Assembly (NCBI RefSeq): GCF_006974105.1
Contig: NZ_CP036282.1
Coordinates: 3,720,001 to 3,784,000 of the forward strand
DNA: 64,000 nucleotides
From: Rhodoferax aquaticus
GTDB lineage: Bacteria; Pseudomonadota; Gammaproteobacteria; Burkholderiales; Burkholderiaceae_C
Reading direction: 5' to 3'
Below are positions 26,028-35,876 of the stretch, one piece after another; the stretch's first letter is position 1; every line of letters begins with the position of its first letter. The position numbers and the translations under genes were made by a program. The notes below the pieces were generated by a model. It did no database searches. It was not told where the DNA came from and saw only the letters and a program-made list of their open reading frames with translations.

Positions 26028-26645
26028 CTATTTTGAGGCATTACGTATACGCCATCCCAAAAGCATGGCGACTATTGCCGCATAGACAAACACTTCGTTG
26101 AAGTTGTTCTTTCCTGCTCGCATCCAGAAGAAATGTACCAATGCCAAAACGGCGACGACATAGACCAGCCTGTGCAGCATCTGCCATCGGTCCCCCCCCA
26201 ACCATTTGATGGCACGACTAAACGAAGTAGCGGCTAAGGGCGTCAATAGCATCAAGCACGCAAAGCCTACAAAAATAAATGGGCGTTTGGCAAGATCAGA
26301 CCCAACATCAATGAGTTCAAAGCCCATGTCCAACCAAGCGTAGGCGAGAAAGTGCACGACGACATAGAAGTAGACAAACAGCCCCAGCATCCGCCTAAAC
26401 CTAGCCAACGCGGAGATCTTGAAGGTAACCCGGAGTGGGGTGATGGACAAAACTACGCAAAGTATTCTTAAAGTCCAATCCCCCGTCGACCGCACCAAAG
26501 CTTCTGCCGGATTGGCCCCAAGCTGATCCGACCAAGCTGCAACACCCAGCCACAGCACGGGCAAACACCCAAGGAAGAAAACTACAGACTTAGTGCTCCG
26601 GTGCAAGAGCCACTGGTTCAGAGAATTGCGCACATGCACCGTCAA
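26028..26645 (-). CDS. msrQ: MsrQ, heme-binding membrane subunit of the MsrPQ system
   Basis: 205 residues with about six membrane helices and ferric-reductase-like transmembrane character; His residues in [25 protein letters not shown] and [11 protein letters not shown] fit heme ligation. It passes electrons from the quinone pool to periplasmic MsrP for repair of oxidised methionines. Its start overlaps the msrP stop by 4 bp, so the two are co-translated. Confidence 0.94.
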   Translation of the reverse strand: MTVHVRNSLNQWLLHRSTKSVVFFLGCLPVLWLGVAAWSDQLGANPAEALVRSTGDWTLRILCVVLSITPLRVTFKISALARFRRMLGLFVYFYVVVHFLAYAWLDMGFELIDVGSDLAKRPFIFVGFACLMLLTPLAATSFSRAIKWLGGDRWQMLHRLVYVVAVLALVHFFWMRAGKNNFNEVFVYAAIVAMLLGWRIRNASK

Positions 26646-27649
26646 TACAGCTTCTTCAAATCCATCCCAGCGTAAAGCTGCCCCACCTGATTCTCATAGC
26701 CATTAAACATGAGAGTCTTGCGTTTTTTCGAAAACAAGCCGTCTTCGCCGATCCGCCGTTCAGTGGCTTGACTCCAACGTGGGTGGTCTACCGCTGGGTT
26801 AACGTTGGAATAAAAACCGTATTCATTGGCTGCTGCCTTGTTCCATGCAGTAGCCGGCTGACGGTCAGTGAATCGGATCTTGACTATGCTTTTTGCACTC
26901 TTGAAACCATACTTCCATGGAACCACAAGTCGCACTGGAGCACCACTTTGATTGGGTAATACCTCTCCATACATTCCAAATGTTAGCAATGTCAAAGGGT
27001 GCATGGCTTCATCCATTCGCAGACCTTCGACATAAGGCCAATCCAAGACACGGGACCCCACGAGGGGCATTGTCTTTGCGTCCGCAAGAGTCACAAACTC
27101 CACGAACTTTGCGCTCCCTTGCGGCTCCACCCGTTTAATTAGTTCAGCCAACGAGTATCCCACCCATGGAATCACCATCGACCATCCCTCAACACACCGC
27201 AACCGGTAGATACGCTCTTCCAGGGAACTAAGCCTTAGCAAGTCTTCCAGCGCCCACCTACCAGGTCTTTTGACCAGGCCCTCGACATCAACCGACCATG
27301 GACTGGTAACCAAGGTATGCGCATTCCGGCTCGGGTCTGCTTTGTCTGTGCCAAACTCGTAAAAATTGTTGTAGGTACTGGCATCTTTATAGGCTGTCGG
27401 TTTTTCCATAGTGACGCCTCCGTCAAGGGTAGCCACACGTGCAGCCAAGGGCGTCAGCTTGCCTGGAGACGGATACACTTGCGACGTTTGCCCGTGGACA
27501 TGGCCCGAACTAAGCGCCGCCAACGGCCCACTTGAAACCCCTAATGCCAAGCGCTTCAGTGCTCCACGTCTGTCCTCGTAGATAGTCTTCGGTGTTATCT
27601 CGCTTGGGGGCACATGCTCTACCCCGGAAGCATTTGATTTAATCAACAT
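26642..27649 (-). CDS. msrP: MsrP, periplasmic methionine sulfoxide reductase catalytic subunit
   Basis: 335 residues. A twin-arginine signal ([16 protein letters not shown]) precedes the sulfite-oxidase-type molybdopterin domain. The Mo-ligating Cys is in [20 protein letters not shown] (about residue 150). Other family blocks are [20 protein letters not shown] and [20 protein letters not shown]. It repairs methionine sulfoxide in envelope proteins with electrons from MsrQ. Confidence 0.95.
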   Translation of the reverse strand: MLIKSNASGVEHVPPSEITPKTIYEDRRGALKRLALGVSSGPLAALSSGHVHGQTSQVYPSPGKLTPLAARVATLDGGVTMEKPTAYKDASTYNNFYEFGTDKADPSRNAHTLVTSPWSVDVEGLVKRPGRWALEDLLRLSSLEERIYRLRCVEGWSMVIPWVGYSLAELIKRVEPQGSAKFVEFVTLADAKTMPLVGSRVLDWPYVEGLRMDEAMHPLTLLTFGMYGEVLPNQSGAPVRLVVPWKYGFKSAKSIVKIRFTDRQPATAWNKAAANEYGFYSNVNPAVDHPRWSQATERRIGEDGLFSKKRKTLMFNGYENQVGQLYAGMDLKKLY

Positions 27650-27694
27650 AGCCCATCCTTCTATTGAGCCTTGGTCGGCGGGACTTAGACGTTC

Positions 27695-29053
27695 TTACAA
27701 GGTACCGTAACTGTGCAGACCACTCAAAAACATGTTCACCCCAATAAAGGCAAATGTCGTCACCGCCAAGCCCCCCAGGGCCCACCAAGCGGCCACATTG
27801 CCCCTAAGGCCTTTCACCAAACGCATATGCAACCACGCGGCATAGTTAAGCCACACAATCAAAGCCCAGGTTTCCTTTGGGTCCCAACTCCAATAGCCCC
27901 CCCACGCTTCCGCTGCCCATAGAGCTCCCAAGACGGTTGCAATGGTAAAGAAAGCAAATCCCACAGCGATGGACTTGTACATGACATCATCCAAAACCTC
28001 GAAGGAAGGAAGCCGTGCGGCCAATCGCTTGCGACCGAACACGATGCTGCCAATGACCAAAGCGGACATACCAAAATACACGGCCCAGTAATCACTTAAA
28101 CCACTTGCGGATGCTTTGCGAAATACCAAAGGCTCAAAGCACAACACGATTCCCAACAACCACAAGGGCGCAAGCCTGTACCACCGTGACTCCGTTGCTG
28201 ACTGTTTGATCAAGTAGGCGAAGGCCACCATAGCGGCTAGAGCGAAGGTACCGTACCCGATAAAGTTAGCAGGCACATGCAACTTCATCCACCAACTCTT
28301 TAGCGCGGGCACCAAGGGCTGTATTTCATGCGCCTGGCGCACCAAGGTGTACCAAAGCAAGAAGCCCACCGCAGCACTCACCACCAACATGACAAATGCC
28401 CCCAAAGAACGGGTCTTGTATTGCGCTTCGTAGTACAAGTAAAAGGTCGCCGTCATCCAGCAAAACAGAACGAACACCTCGTATAAATTGCTGACGGGAA
28501 TATGGCCAATGTCAGGGCCTAACAAGTAACTCTCGTACCAACGCATCATGGTGCCAGTCAAGGCCATGGTGACTGCGACCCACAAAAGCCGAGAAGCCGT
28601 CTCTTCGATACCATCAGCACGCTCTTTCAGGAACACGCCTACCCAGTAGAACGCCGTGCTCACAAAAAACAGCATGCTCATCCATAAAATGGCAGACTGG
28701 CTTGACAGAAAGTACTTGAGCCAAAACACAGTTTCTGCACGTTGCATGGTGCCCTGATAAGACCATACACCCAGCAAAGACAAGAAAGCCACCACCATCA
28801 TCAAGGTCCGCAGGGGTCGCCAAAACCACCCCAACCAAATCGCAGCCGGAACGCTTGCGATCAAGATGCCTTGTTCATAGACATCCATAGCACTGCTATA
28901 CAGAGACAATGCGTACAAGGCTCCTAACAACGTCAATGCGGCAAACACCCAATCCCAAGCGTTGCGTTTGCTAAAAAACCCCTCATGAAGGAGCACCTCT
29001 GTGGCGCCTGATTGAGACACACTCATTTGGCTGTTCATGTTCGTCATTGTCAT
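27695..29053 (-). CDS. ccsA: System II cytochrome c synthetase subunit CcsA (CcsB/ResC type)
   Basis: 452 residues with many membrane helices. The heme-handling WWD domain reads EAWGGYWSWDPKETWALIVW near residue 385, and conserved His flank it (LHMRLVKG; earlier KLHVPANFIGYGTFALAAMV). With ResB it exports heme and attaches it to CxxCH motifs of periplasmic cytochromes c. It follows resB by 3 bp. The client cytochrome c4 is encoded just upstream. Confidence 0.94.
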   Translation of the reverse strand: MTMTNMNSQMSVSQSGATEVLLHEGFFSKRNAWDWVFAALTLLGALYALSLYSSAMDVYEQGILIASVPAAIWLGWFWRPLRTLMMVVAFLSLLGVWSYQGTMQRAETVFWLKYFLSSQSAILWMSMLFFVSTAFYWVGVFLKERADGIEETASRLLWVAVTMALTGTMMRWYESYLLGPDIGHIPVSNLYEVFVLFCWMTATFYLYYEAQYKTRSLGAFVMLVVSAAVGFLLWYTLVRQAHEIQPLVPALKSWWMKLHVPANFIGYGTFALAAMVAFAYLIKQSATESRWYRLAPLWLLGIVLCFEPLVFRKASASGLSDYWAVYFGMSALVIGSIVFGRKRLAARLPSFEVLDDVMYKSIAVGFAFFTIATVLGALWAAEAWGGYWSWDPKETWALIVWLNYAAWLHMRLVKGLRGNVAAWWALGGLAVTTFAFIGVNMFLSGLHSYGTL

Positions 29054-29056
29054 CTC

Positions 29057-31186
29057 TTAGTCCGTGAGGCCCAAAACCTTGTCTTTGAGTTGTTCAAACT
29101 CCCGGTCGCCATCCATTGTTTTTCTGTTCATGGACATGGCCATAGTGACTTGCGACGTCACATGGTTACCCGTGGTCACAGGAGCGAACCATACCCACAA
29201 CCGCCGCTCTCTGATGTACAACATGGCAAATATCCCCAGAATCAAGAGGGCACATCCAAGATACACGACCTTCTTGCCTGGTGCCCGCGCAACTTGAAAG
29301 ACACTGGCTTGTACCTGATTGAAGTTGGTCAGTTGCAACACCACAGGAGCAGGATACAGCGGCACATCACTCAGCGCCAATACCGCTTGGGTCATAAACT
29401 GTTGGGTGCTTGTTTCTGCAACTAGCGGCTTGAGCCCTTCCGATTCGCGTGCAACTTGCGCCAGTTCAAACAGCGTGCCGTTCAAAATGCGGATCAACAC
29501 TTCGCCAGCTTTGTTACGTTCAGACTCTGGGACGTTGGCCTCAATAAAGTCTGAAATAGCCTGCAATCCGGCCACTGGCGGGCTACCTGAGTTTTGCGGT
29601 CCCTTGCCGGCAAACAAGGCCAAAGCGCGCGCAGAAGATGCCGCAAGTTGATCGACCAACTCGGGCCGTTTGGCATCAACAGATTTGCTTGCATAGCGCT
29701 TTACGGCTCTTTCGCGCATGGCTGCGTCCGACAAGGCCCCGCTTAGTCGAAAGAACTCGTCCATGCTGCCATTGGCGTCCACAGGAACACGCAAGTAACG
29801 GAACGGTTCCGATGGAGACTCGCGCATCCCAAGCAAATAGACTGGCGAACCATCCCCCATATCCACCGGCAGCATGTAATTACTGAACTCTCGCGCTTGT
29901 CCAGCGCTGTCGCGCAGCTTGTAGCTAACGCTTGGCCCTACATTGCGCAGGTTTTTGTTTTCATGGGTTTTGTTTGCCGCTCCCATGCGCGCATCCAATG
30001 AAGCTCTCAAATCCACTTTGCGAACGTCCGTCGCAGCTGTTTCTTGTGCGAAGTTCTCCACATTGATCACACGAAGACCTGTGTACTCCACGCTCAGCTC
30101 TTGCACGCCACCTTGAGCCACCAGTTTAGACGACCCACCCACGGTACCTTGCAGGTCGAAAGGCTTACCGTGGCCACGTATCGGCATTGCGCGTAGCTCC
30201 AAACTACTACCGCCATCATCAAAACTGGACTGGTAAATCTCAATACCCTTGAAGTTTGCCGGATGGTTCACCTCAACGCGCGCAGGCTTGGCTTCCCCGG
30301 TCGCCAAGTCGTGAATCACCACTTCGCTGGCAAAAAGCTTAGGCATACCGGTTGAGTAATACTCAACGATGAACTTCTTGAGCTCTATGGCGAATGGCAA
30401 CTCTTGTAGCAATACTCCATCCGACTGACTCAGCGTAGCCGTACTCGATTGCGTCCCTTCGCTCACCAATACATTCCCCCTGAAGGTGGGGTTGCGCTCG
30501 CTCAACCTATGTTGGACAGGTACGTCCGCAATCATCCCTCCACCTGTATATGGTGTCTTGCCGTTGAAAAGCATTTGAGCCCGAACAACCAGGTCACCAT
30601 CCAATAGCCCACCCACACAAATCAAAATGATGGCGCTATGCGCTGCAATATAGCCAAGTTTATTGGCGGAGCCAATCTTGGCAGCAAGCATCCAGCCCCC
30701 GCCATCGCGTTGCTGCAGTTTGACTTTCCATCCACCGGAGGTCAGCAGACGACCAATTCTGTGCGAAGCACCTTCTGGAGCCTCTTCCATAGAGGCCTGT
30801 GCGCGATGACCAAAGGCCAACAGGCTTTGCTCGCGAAGGTTCTCTTTGTAAGAGCGCAGATCCTTCAATATTTTGGGAGAGTTCCGCGCCACACATAACG
30901 ATGTGCTGAGCACCAAAAAAGCGAGAATCAGCAAGAACCACCAAGCGCTGTAAACGTTATAGAGACTTACTGTCGCAAAAACTTCCGCCCAAAATGGTCC
31001 AAACTGATTGACGTAGTTTCCGTAGGGTTCGTGCTGCTTAAGCACCGTACCAATCACGGAGGCAATACAAATCACCGTCAATAGCGATATTGCAAACCGC
31101 ATGGAGGACACCAACTCCACGGCCGCGCGCCATGCCCGAGATCCCGTCTGCAATACAAAGCCCTCAGTAGAGGCAGTCATAGTCAA
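29057..31186 (-). CDS. resB: ResB, cytochrome c biogenesis protein
   Basis: 709 residues, the Ccs1/ResB partner of CcsA. N-terminal membrane helices (SSMRFAISLLTVICIASVIG; YSAWWFLLILAFLVLSTSLC; GYIAAHSAIILICVGGLL), a large periplasmic region (about 230-620) and a last helix (KVVYLGCALLILGIFAMLYI) fit the family. First gene of the two-gene unit, downstream of the cytochrome c4 gene but separated from it by an intrinsic terminator. Confidence 0.93.
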   Translation of the reverse strand: MTMTASTEGFVLQTGSRAWRAAVELVSSMRFAISLLTVICIASVIGTVLKQHEPYGNYVNQFGPFWAEVFATVSLYNVYSAWWFLLILAFLVLSTSLCVARNSPKILKDLRSYKENLREQSLLAFGHRAQASMEEAPEGASHRIGRLLTSGGWKVKLQQRDGGGWMLAAKIGSANKLGYIAAHSAIILICVGGLLDGDLVVRAQMLFNGKTPYTGGGMIADVPVQHRLSERNPTFRGNVLVSEGTQSSTATLSQSDGVLLQELPFAIELKKFIVEYYSTGMPKLFASEVVIHDLATGEAKPARVEVNHPANFKGIEIYQSSFDDGGSSLELRAMPIRGHGKPFDLQGTVGGSSKLVAQGGVQELSVEYTGLRVINVENFAQETAATDVRKVDLRASLDARMGAANKTHENKNLRNVGPSVSYKLRDSAGQAREFSNYMLPVDMGDGSPVYLLGMRESPSEPFRYLRVPVDANGSMDEFFRLSGALSDAAMRERAVKRYASKSVDAKRPELVDQLAASSARALALFAGKGPQNSGSPPVAGLQAISDFIEANVPESERNKAGEVLIRILNGTLFELAQVARESEGLKPLVAETSTQQFMTQAVLALSDVPLYPAPVVLQLTNFNQVQASVFQVARAPGKKVVYLGCALLILGIFAMLYIRERRLWVWFAPVTTGNHVTSQVTMAMSMNRKTMDGDREFEQLKDKVLGLTD

Positions 31187-31200
31187 ATCTTTAAAGCGCC

Positions 31201-31239
31201 AAAAAAAAAGGGCAGACCACGCATCCAGTGGGCCCGCCC
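31201..31239 (-). terminator. Rho-independent terminator after the cytochrome c4 gene
   Basis: On the minus strand GGGCGGGCCCAC pairs with GTGGTCTGCCC around a 7-nt loop, followed by a run of nine T (31201-31209 read as A on the plus strand). It lies between the cytochrome c4 stop and the resB start and should largely separate their transcription. Confidence 0.85.
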
Positions 31240-31250
31240 CGTTAGGGTTA

Positions 31251-31279
31251 GTTTGGGTGGGATAGTTCCCTTCCCAAAC
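31251..31279. repeat. Second inverted repeat in the c4-resB spacer
   Basis: GTTTGGG (31251-31257) and CCCAAAC (31273-31279) can pair, with a further GGG/CCC inside. It sits between the c4 stop and the T-run terminator and could stabilise the mRNA 3' end or act as a first terminator hairpin. Confidence 0.5.
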
Positions 31280-31296
31280 TACTAATTCACTTCAAA

Positions 31297-31950
31297 TCAA
31301 CGCAGTCCTGCAATGTAATCAGCCACTGCTTTGATTTCACGGTCATTCATCTTCGCAGCAACTTGGTTCATTTGCGCGCTGTTCTTGCGAACGCCATCTC
31401 TAAAGGCCACCAGTTGAGCCACAGAGTACTCAGCATGCTGACCACCCAAACGGGGGTACTGGGAGGGCAAACCTGCGCCGTTTGGGCTGTGGCATCCAGC
31501 ACAGGCTGGCACTTGGCGGTCCGCGATGCCACCACGGTAAATACGTTCACCCAAGGAAACCAACTCTTTCTCCTTGGCGAAGCCTGGCTTTGCTTTTTGC
31601 GATGACACCCAAAACGCGATGTTACGCATGTCTTCATCTGACAAAGCCGAAGCAAAGCCCTTCATCACAGCGTTGTTGCGCTTGTCGGACTTGAACTCCT
31701 GCAGCTGCTTCACCAAGTATTCTGGGTGCTGCTGAGCGAGCTTGGGATACCCTGGCGTTCCAGAGTTGCCATCAGCACCGTGACAAGCCGCGCAAACCGC
31801 TCCGTAGCTCGCTGAGCCCTTGGCTAGATCAGGCTTTGCTTGTTTGCTAGCTGGAGCCTCGACATGGGCTGCAGGAGCGTCTGCGGCTATAGCGGAGAAC
31901 TGAGTTGCCACAGCTGCAGCAGCGAATAATAAATGTGCAATCAACTTCAT
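31297..31950 (-). CDS. Diheme cytochrome c4
   Basis: 217 residues from ATG 31950, with a signal peptide (MKLIAHLLFAAAAVATQFSA, cut near AIAADA). Two c-type heme sites, CAACH and CAGCH, lie in two similar halves, each with a distal Met candidate (NAVMKGFAS; SAQMNQVAAKM). It carries electrons in the periplasm toward terminal oxidases. The frame opens at 31974, but the signal peptide fixes the later ATG. The neighbouring ResB/CcsA attach its hemes. Confidence 0.94.
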   Translation of the reverse strand: MKLIAHLLFAAAAVATQFSAIAADAPAAHVEAPASKQAKPDLAKGSASYGAVCAACHGADGNSGTPGYPKLAQQHPEYLVKQLQEFKSDKRNNAVMKGFASALSDEDMRNIAFWVSSQKAKPGFAKEKELVSLGERIYRGGIADRQVPACAGCHSPNGAGLPSQYPRLGGQHAEYSVAQLVAFRDGVRKNSAQMNQVAAKMNDREIKAVADYIAGLR

Positions 31951-32020
31951 AGGAATGATGTTTCTGGTGAGCAAAACTGCGACATTCTACAATGCGGGTC
32001 CGGGTCTTACTCCTAAATAA

Positions 32021-32746
32021 ATGACAACCAATACAAATCCCCCCTCACTTTCGCGACCCGGGTTACCTTCGAGTACCCCAGAAAAATCCGAGTCCGCCAT
32101 CGCCATGGGGTGGATGCATACGGCCAGATTTCTTACCACCGCGCCGCAGTTGCATTTTTTACCAAAGCTTGATGTACCCGAAATTGCTTTCGTGGGACGA
32201 TCCAACGCAGGAAAATCCACTTGCATCAATACGCTGACACAGCAAAAACAGCTGGCTTTTGCCTCCAAGAAGCCAGGCCGCACCCAGCATATCAATCTGT
32301 TTGCACTGGGCAAGCAAGGCGTCACAGACGCCATATTGACCGACTTACCTGGTTACGGTTATGCGGCAGTTCCTAAACAAGACAAAATTCGTTGGCAGCA
32401 AGTAATGGCGAATTATTTGGTGACCCGGGAGAACCTGAAGGGCATTGTGCTGATGTGCGACCCGCGACACGGCATGACAGAGCTCGATGAAATCCTCTTG
32501 GATGTGATTCGGCCAAGGGTGCAAGAGGGACTTAAATTCCTCATCGTTTTAACTAAGGCCGACAAACTGAACCGCAGCGAAGCCACCAAAGCGCTATCGA
32601 TTGCAAAACTCCAAGCGGGTGGTGGCGAGGTCATGCTCTTTTCAGCGCCAAAGCAAAAAGGCATTGATGATGTGGCAAAGCTCTTATGGAAATGGGCACA
32701 CCCCAGTACCCCAACCACTGCGCCAACGGACACGACTGCTCAGTAA
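32021..32746 (+). CDS. engB: Ribosome biogenesis GTPase EngB/YihA
   Basis: 241 residues with an N-terminal extension of about 30 residues compared with E. coli YihA. G1 is FVGRSNAGKST, G3 DLPGYGYA, G4 LTKADKLN, and the switch region has PGRTQHINLFAL. It acts in large-subunit ribosome assembly. A later start within MGWMHTARF is possible. It is divergent from cytochrome c4 by 70 bp and overlaps the convergent acyltransferase gene by 7 bp. Confidence 0.95.
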   Translation: MTTNTNPPSLSRPGLPSSTPEKSESAIAMGWMHTARFLTTAPQLHFLPKLDVPEIAFVGRSNAGKSTCINTLTQQKQLAFASKKPGRTQHINLFALGKQGVTDAILTDLPGYGYAAVPKQDKIRWQQVMANYLVTRENLKGIVLMCDPRHGMTELDEILLDVIRPRVQEGLKFLIVLTKADKLNRSEATKALSIAKLQAGGGEVMLFSAPKQKGIDDVAKLLWKWAHPSTPTTAPTDTTAQ

Positions 32747-33621
32747 GGACCTGCCTCCCCATCGGGCCTATCCTTAAACCGCTTGTGCACCCAATAGTAT
32801 TGCGCGGGCATGGCGTCAATGTATCCCTGAAGTCGCAGATTCATGGTGGCAGTGTCTGCGCGCAAATCCGCTGTAGGAAAGTCTCTCCACGCCGGCAGCA
32901 GTTCAATGGAGTAACCCTGCGCTGTCATTCGCGCAATAACCGGAACCACTTTGGCTCGTCCCAGCTTGGCAAACCTCGATAGTGATGGCACGGTCGCAGC
33001 CGGCACTCCATAAAACGGGACAAACAAAGACTCTTCCGGACCAAAGTTCATGTCGGGTAGCAAGTACAGTGGCTCGCTTCGCTTGAGCGATGCAAGCACT
33101 GGCTTTACCCCATCGACGCGTCCCAATACATTGGGCGAGCCAAAACGCCGGCGGCCACGCAAAATCCAAGCATCAGACGTTTTATTTTGCTGATCGGTGT
33201 AGATCGTGGTGAAGCGCCTAGGCACCCCGAGAGTCAAAGCAGTCCAAGCAGCGTCCAAACCAAAAAAATGTGGTGCGAATAGGACCGTAGGCTCTTGCCC
33301 GTCTAGCTCGTGACAAGCCCCCACCAATTTCAAGCGACGACGCAAGAGCTCCGGGGATGCAGTCCACAGCCACCCACGATCTAACCATGCTTGTGCAAAA
33401 CCGACAAAGGTTCGCAGTGAGTAAAGACGGATTTCCCACGACGTCCAATGTGGGAAACACAAACTCATGTTGGTACGTACTACCCTCCTTCGCGACCCCA
33501 CCCCCACATACAAACCCAGACCCAGGAGAACTCCCAAACAACGAAGCACGGGCAAAGGGAGCCGCCCTAGTTGCTCCACCAGGCCCAAAACCACCGTGGT
33601 TAGGTTGATAGGCTTAGGCAT
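32740..33621 (-). CDS. lpxL: Lipid A biosynthesis lauroyl/acyl-transferase (LpxL/HtrB family)
   Basis: 293 residues. An N-terminal membrane-associated helix is followed by the HX4D catalytic motif in LFAPHFFGLDAAW (about residue 120) and the substrate motifs LYLLPDMNFGPEESLFVPFY and YYWVHKRFKDRP. It adds a secondary acyl chain to Kdo-lipid A. It overlaps the second acyltransferase gene (start 33621 against stop 33614), so the two form one operon and probably add the two secondary chains. Confidence 0.93.
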   Translation of the reverse strand: MPKPINLTTVVLGLVEQLGRLPLPVLRCLGVLLGLGLYVGVGSRRRVVRTNMSLCFPHWTSWEIRLYSLRTFVGFAQAWLDRGWLWTASPELLRRRLKLVGACHELDGQEPTVLFAPHFFGLDAAWTALTLGVPRRFTTIYTDQQNKTSDAWILRGRRRFGSPNVLGRVDGVKPVLASLKRSEPLYLLPDMNFGPEESLFVPFYGVPAATVPSLSRFAKLGRAKVVPVIARMTAQGYSIELLPAWRDFPTADLRADTATMNLRLQGYIDAMPAQYYWVHKRFKDRPDGEAGPY

Positions 33622-34450
33622 GAGAATTTAGCTTAGGCGCTTTGTAGCGGGCATAGCCCCACAAGTACTGAGATGCAGCAGCTTTGATCACTGCCTCCAT
33701 CGCCTGATTGATTTGCACTGAAGCACTTGTCAAATCTGCCGACAAGTCACCCTCAAAGGGGCGAACATGCACGATGTACCCACGCCCCCAGGGGCGCCGT
33801 TCTCCCCAAGCCACCAAAATGGTGGCTCCCGTTTGGATGGCCAATCGGGCCGACAAGGTCATGGTGTACGCCGGCTTGCCAAAAAACGGGGCCCATACCC
33901 CCTGATCCATTGGAGGAACCTGGTCGGGCAGCAGCCCTACGCATTGACCTTGCTTGAGTGCGCGAATCAACTGCTTAACGCCTGCCAAGGTTGTAGGCGC
34001 GGTCAGCAACCCTGGTCGCTGACGAGCCGACTCCACCACGCTTCGCAACCAAATCTGCCTAGGCGGCCTGAACAAAACAGTAATGGTCCGCCCAGCAACA
34101 CCAAAGCGCTTGGCGTAGGCTTGTGCCGTCACTTCAAAGCAACCAACATGCGGCGTCATGAACACAATGCCCTTGCCAGAGTCCAAAGCATGATCTATCA
34201 GCGCATCGCCATCCCATCGCACGCGCACGGGACGCCCAAACCAAAGGCGAGGTAACTCCGCGACCATTTTCCCTGCGCAGCCTACAGCTCCCAGCAAACT
34301 TAACCAAGAAACCCCCGCCTGCTTTGCATTGAACAAGAAACGTCCCCTGTAGCTCGGAGAGGCAAGGAACGCCACCCAACCCAGTGCACACCCTAGTCCA
34401 TGCAGCAGCCACAAAGGCAAACATGAAAGCAAACGAAATAAAAGTGTCAT
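33614..34450 (-). CDS. Second LpxL/LpxM-type lipid A acyltransferase
   Basis: 278 residues. The catalytic motif appears as HX4E in VFMTPHVGCFEVTAQAYAKR, the more common LpxL form; the partner gene has HX4D. Other blocks are GLLPDQVPPMDQGVWAPFFG and the N-terminal hydrophobic MTLLFRLLSCLPLWLLHGLG. The difference in the motif and low mutual similarity suggest the two enzymes have distinct acceptor or acyl preferences. It is divergent from metK. Confidence 0.92.
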   Translation of the reverse strand: MTLLFRLLSCLPLWLLHGLGCALGWVAFLASPSYRGRFLFNAKQAGVSWLSLLGAVGCAGKMVAELPRLWFGRPVRVRWDGDALIDHALDSGKGIVFMTPHVGCFEVTAQAYAKRFGVAGRTITVLFRPPRQIWLRSVVESARQRPGLLTAPTTLAGVKQLIRALKQGQCVGLLPDQVPPMDQGVWAPFFGKPAYTMTLSARLAIQTGATILVAWGERRPWGRGYIVHVRPFEGDLSADLTSASVQINQAMEAVIKAAASQYLWGYARYKAPKLNSHA

Positions 34451-34492
34451 GACTGGGCTAAAATCCGCGCTGCCGCTGAGTTATGGAACTAC

Positions 34493-34522
34493 TTGCAGGG
34501 CGGCACTCACAAGGGCTATTCT
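34493..34522 (+). promoter_or_regulatory. Candidate promoter for the first metK
   Basis: TTGCAG (34493-34498) and TATTCT (34517-34522) are spaced by 18 bp. They precede a leader of about 120 nt. This region is outside the duplicated block, so the second metK copy lacks this promoter. Confidence 0.35.
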
Positions 34523-34542
34523 AAGTAGGAGCGCCATTGTGC

Positions 34543-34647
34543 CTTGTCAATGACAAGACATCTGCTAAAGCGTTCGCAAAAGGCCATCCGGTCCAAGCAA
34601 CGCGGACAAGAACTTATGATCCCGAACTTGCAACTGGAGCGTTAAAC
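34543..34647 (+). promoter_or_regulatory. Structured-looking metK leader
   Basis: The 5' region holds a tight hairpin (CTTGTC-AAT-GACAAG, 34543-34557). Then comes a block from 34570 that is repeated exactly before the second metK (36923-37000). Inside it GGTCC and GGAC (34600-34617) can pair, nested within GTTC/GAAC. I do not recognise a known SAM or SAH riboswitch class. A regulatory RNA is possible but unproven. A GGAGC ribosome binding site (34637-34641) precedes the ATG. Confidence 0.35.
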
Positions 34648-35833
34648 ATGGCCAATGACTTCCTCTTCACGTCTGAATCCGTCTCAGAAGGTCACCCCGA
34701 CAAAGTCGCTGACCAAATCTCGGATGCGATTTTGGACGCCATCTTCAAACAAGACCCCAAATCCCGCGTCGCCGCAGAAACGCTGTGCAATACCGGTTTG
34801 GTCGTGCTGGCTGGTGAGATCACCACCAACGCCCATGTGGATTACATCCAAGTGGCGCGCGACACCATCAAGCGCATTGGCTATGACAACACCGAATATG
34901 GCATTGACTACAAAGGCTGCGCTGTTTTGGTGGCCTATGACAAGCAGTCCAACGATATCGCCCAAGGCGTAGACCATGCGTCGGACGATCACCTCAACAC
35001 CGGTGCCGGCGACCAAGGTTTGATGTTTGGTTATGCCTGCAATGAGACCCCTGAGCTCATGCCTGCCCCCATTTACTACGCCCATCGCTTGGTAGAGCGC
35101 CAGGCCCAGCTGCGCAAAGACGGCCGTCTGCCCTTCTTGCGCCCTGACGCCAAGAGCCAGGTAACCATGCGCTATGTGGATGGCAAGCCCCACAGCATTG
35201 ATACGGTGGTGCTGTCTAGCCAGCACAGCCCAGAGATGAGCAATGGCACCACCATGAAGCAAGAGTTCATCGATGCCGTCATTGAAGAGATCATCAAGCC
35301 GGTGTTGCCTGCGGAGTGGCTCAAAGACACGCGTTATTTGGTGAACCCCACAGGCCGCTTTGTGGTCGGTGGACCCCAAGGCGACTGTGGTTTGACGGGT
35401 CGCAAAATCATTGTGGATACCTATGGTGGTGCTTGCCCCCACGGTGGTGGCGCGTTCTCTGGCAAAGACCCAACCAAGGTGGACCGTTCTGCCGCTTACG
35501 CTGCGCGCTATGTGGCCAAGAACATTGTGGCAGCCGGTTTGGCCAAGCAATGCCAAATCCAAGTGGCCTACGCCATTGGTGTGGCTAAGCCCATGAATGT
35601 GACCGTGTACACCGAAGGCACTGGTGTGATCTCGGATGAGAAAATCGCCGCACTGGTCAACGAGCACTTCGACTTGCGCCCTAAGGGCATCATCCAGATG
35701 CTGGACTTGCTGCGCCCCATCTACGAGAAGACTGCGGCTTATGGCCACTTTGGCCGTGAAGAGCCTGAGTTCTCTTGGGAACGCACCGACAAGGCCCAAG
35801 TGCTGCGCGCCGCCGCTGGCTTGAATTAAACCA
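34570..35833 (+). repeat. Direct repeat copy A (leader + metK)
   Basis: 1264-bp block nearly identical to 36923-38186, offset exactly 2353 bp. Only two differences were found on reading both copies: T34899 against C37252 and T35751 against C38104, both silent. Flanks diverge immediately on both sides. Confidence 0.95.
34648..35829 (+). CDS. metK: S-adenosylmethionine synthetase (copy 1)
   Basis: 393 residues. Makes SAM from methionine and ATP. N-terminal signature [20 protein letters not shown], central [20 protein letters not shown], and the P-loop-like [20 protein letters not shown] are all intact. The open frame starts at 34537, but ATG 34648 after GGAGC is the family start. Its product is the substrate for LuxI as well as for methylation. 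An almost identical copy follows the adenosine kinase gene. Confidence 0.97.
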   Translation: MANDFLFTSESVSEGHPDKVADQISDAILDAIFKQDPKSRVAAETLCNTGLVVLAGEITTNAHVDYIQVARDTIKRIGYDNTEYGIDYKGCAVLVAYDKQSNDIAQGVDHASDDHLNTGAGDQGLMFGYACNETPELMPAPIYYAHRLVERQAQLRKDGRLPFLRPDAKSQVTMRYVDGKPHSIDTVVLSSQHSPEMSNGTTMKQEFIDAVIEEIIKPVLPAEWLKDTRYLVNPTGRFVVGGPQGDCGLTGRKIIVDTYGGACPHGGGAFSGKDPTKVDRSAAYAARYVAKNIVAAGLAKQCQIQVAYAIGVAKPMNVTVYTEGTGVISDEKIAALVNEHFDLRPKGIIQMLDLLRPIYEKTAAYGHFGREEPEFSWERTDKAQVLRAAAGLN

Positions 35834-35876
35834 CTGGCTTCGCCCACTCCCAGACATCATTCGACGCACAGTTTTC

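Noticed and set aside
34570..34647. SAH or SAM riboswitch of a known class before metK
   Set aside because: None of the conserved core motifs of the classes I can recall is present; kept only as a possible structured leader.
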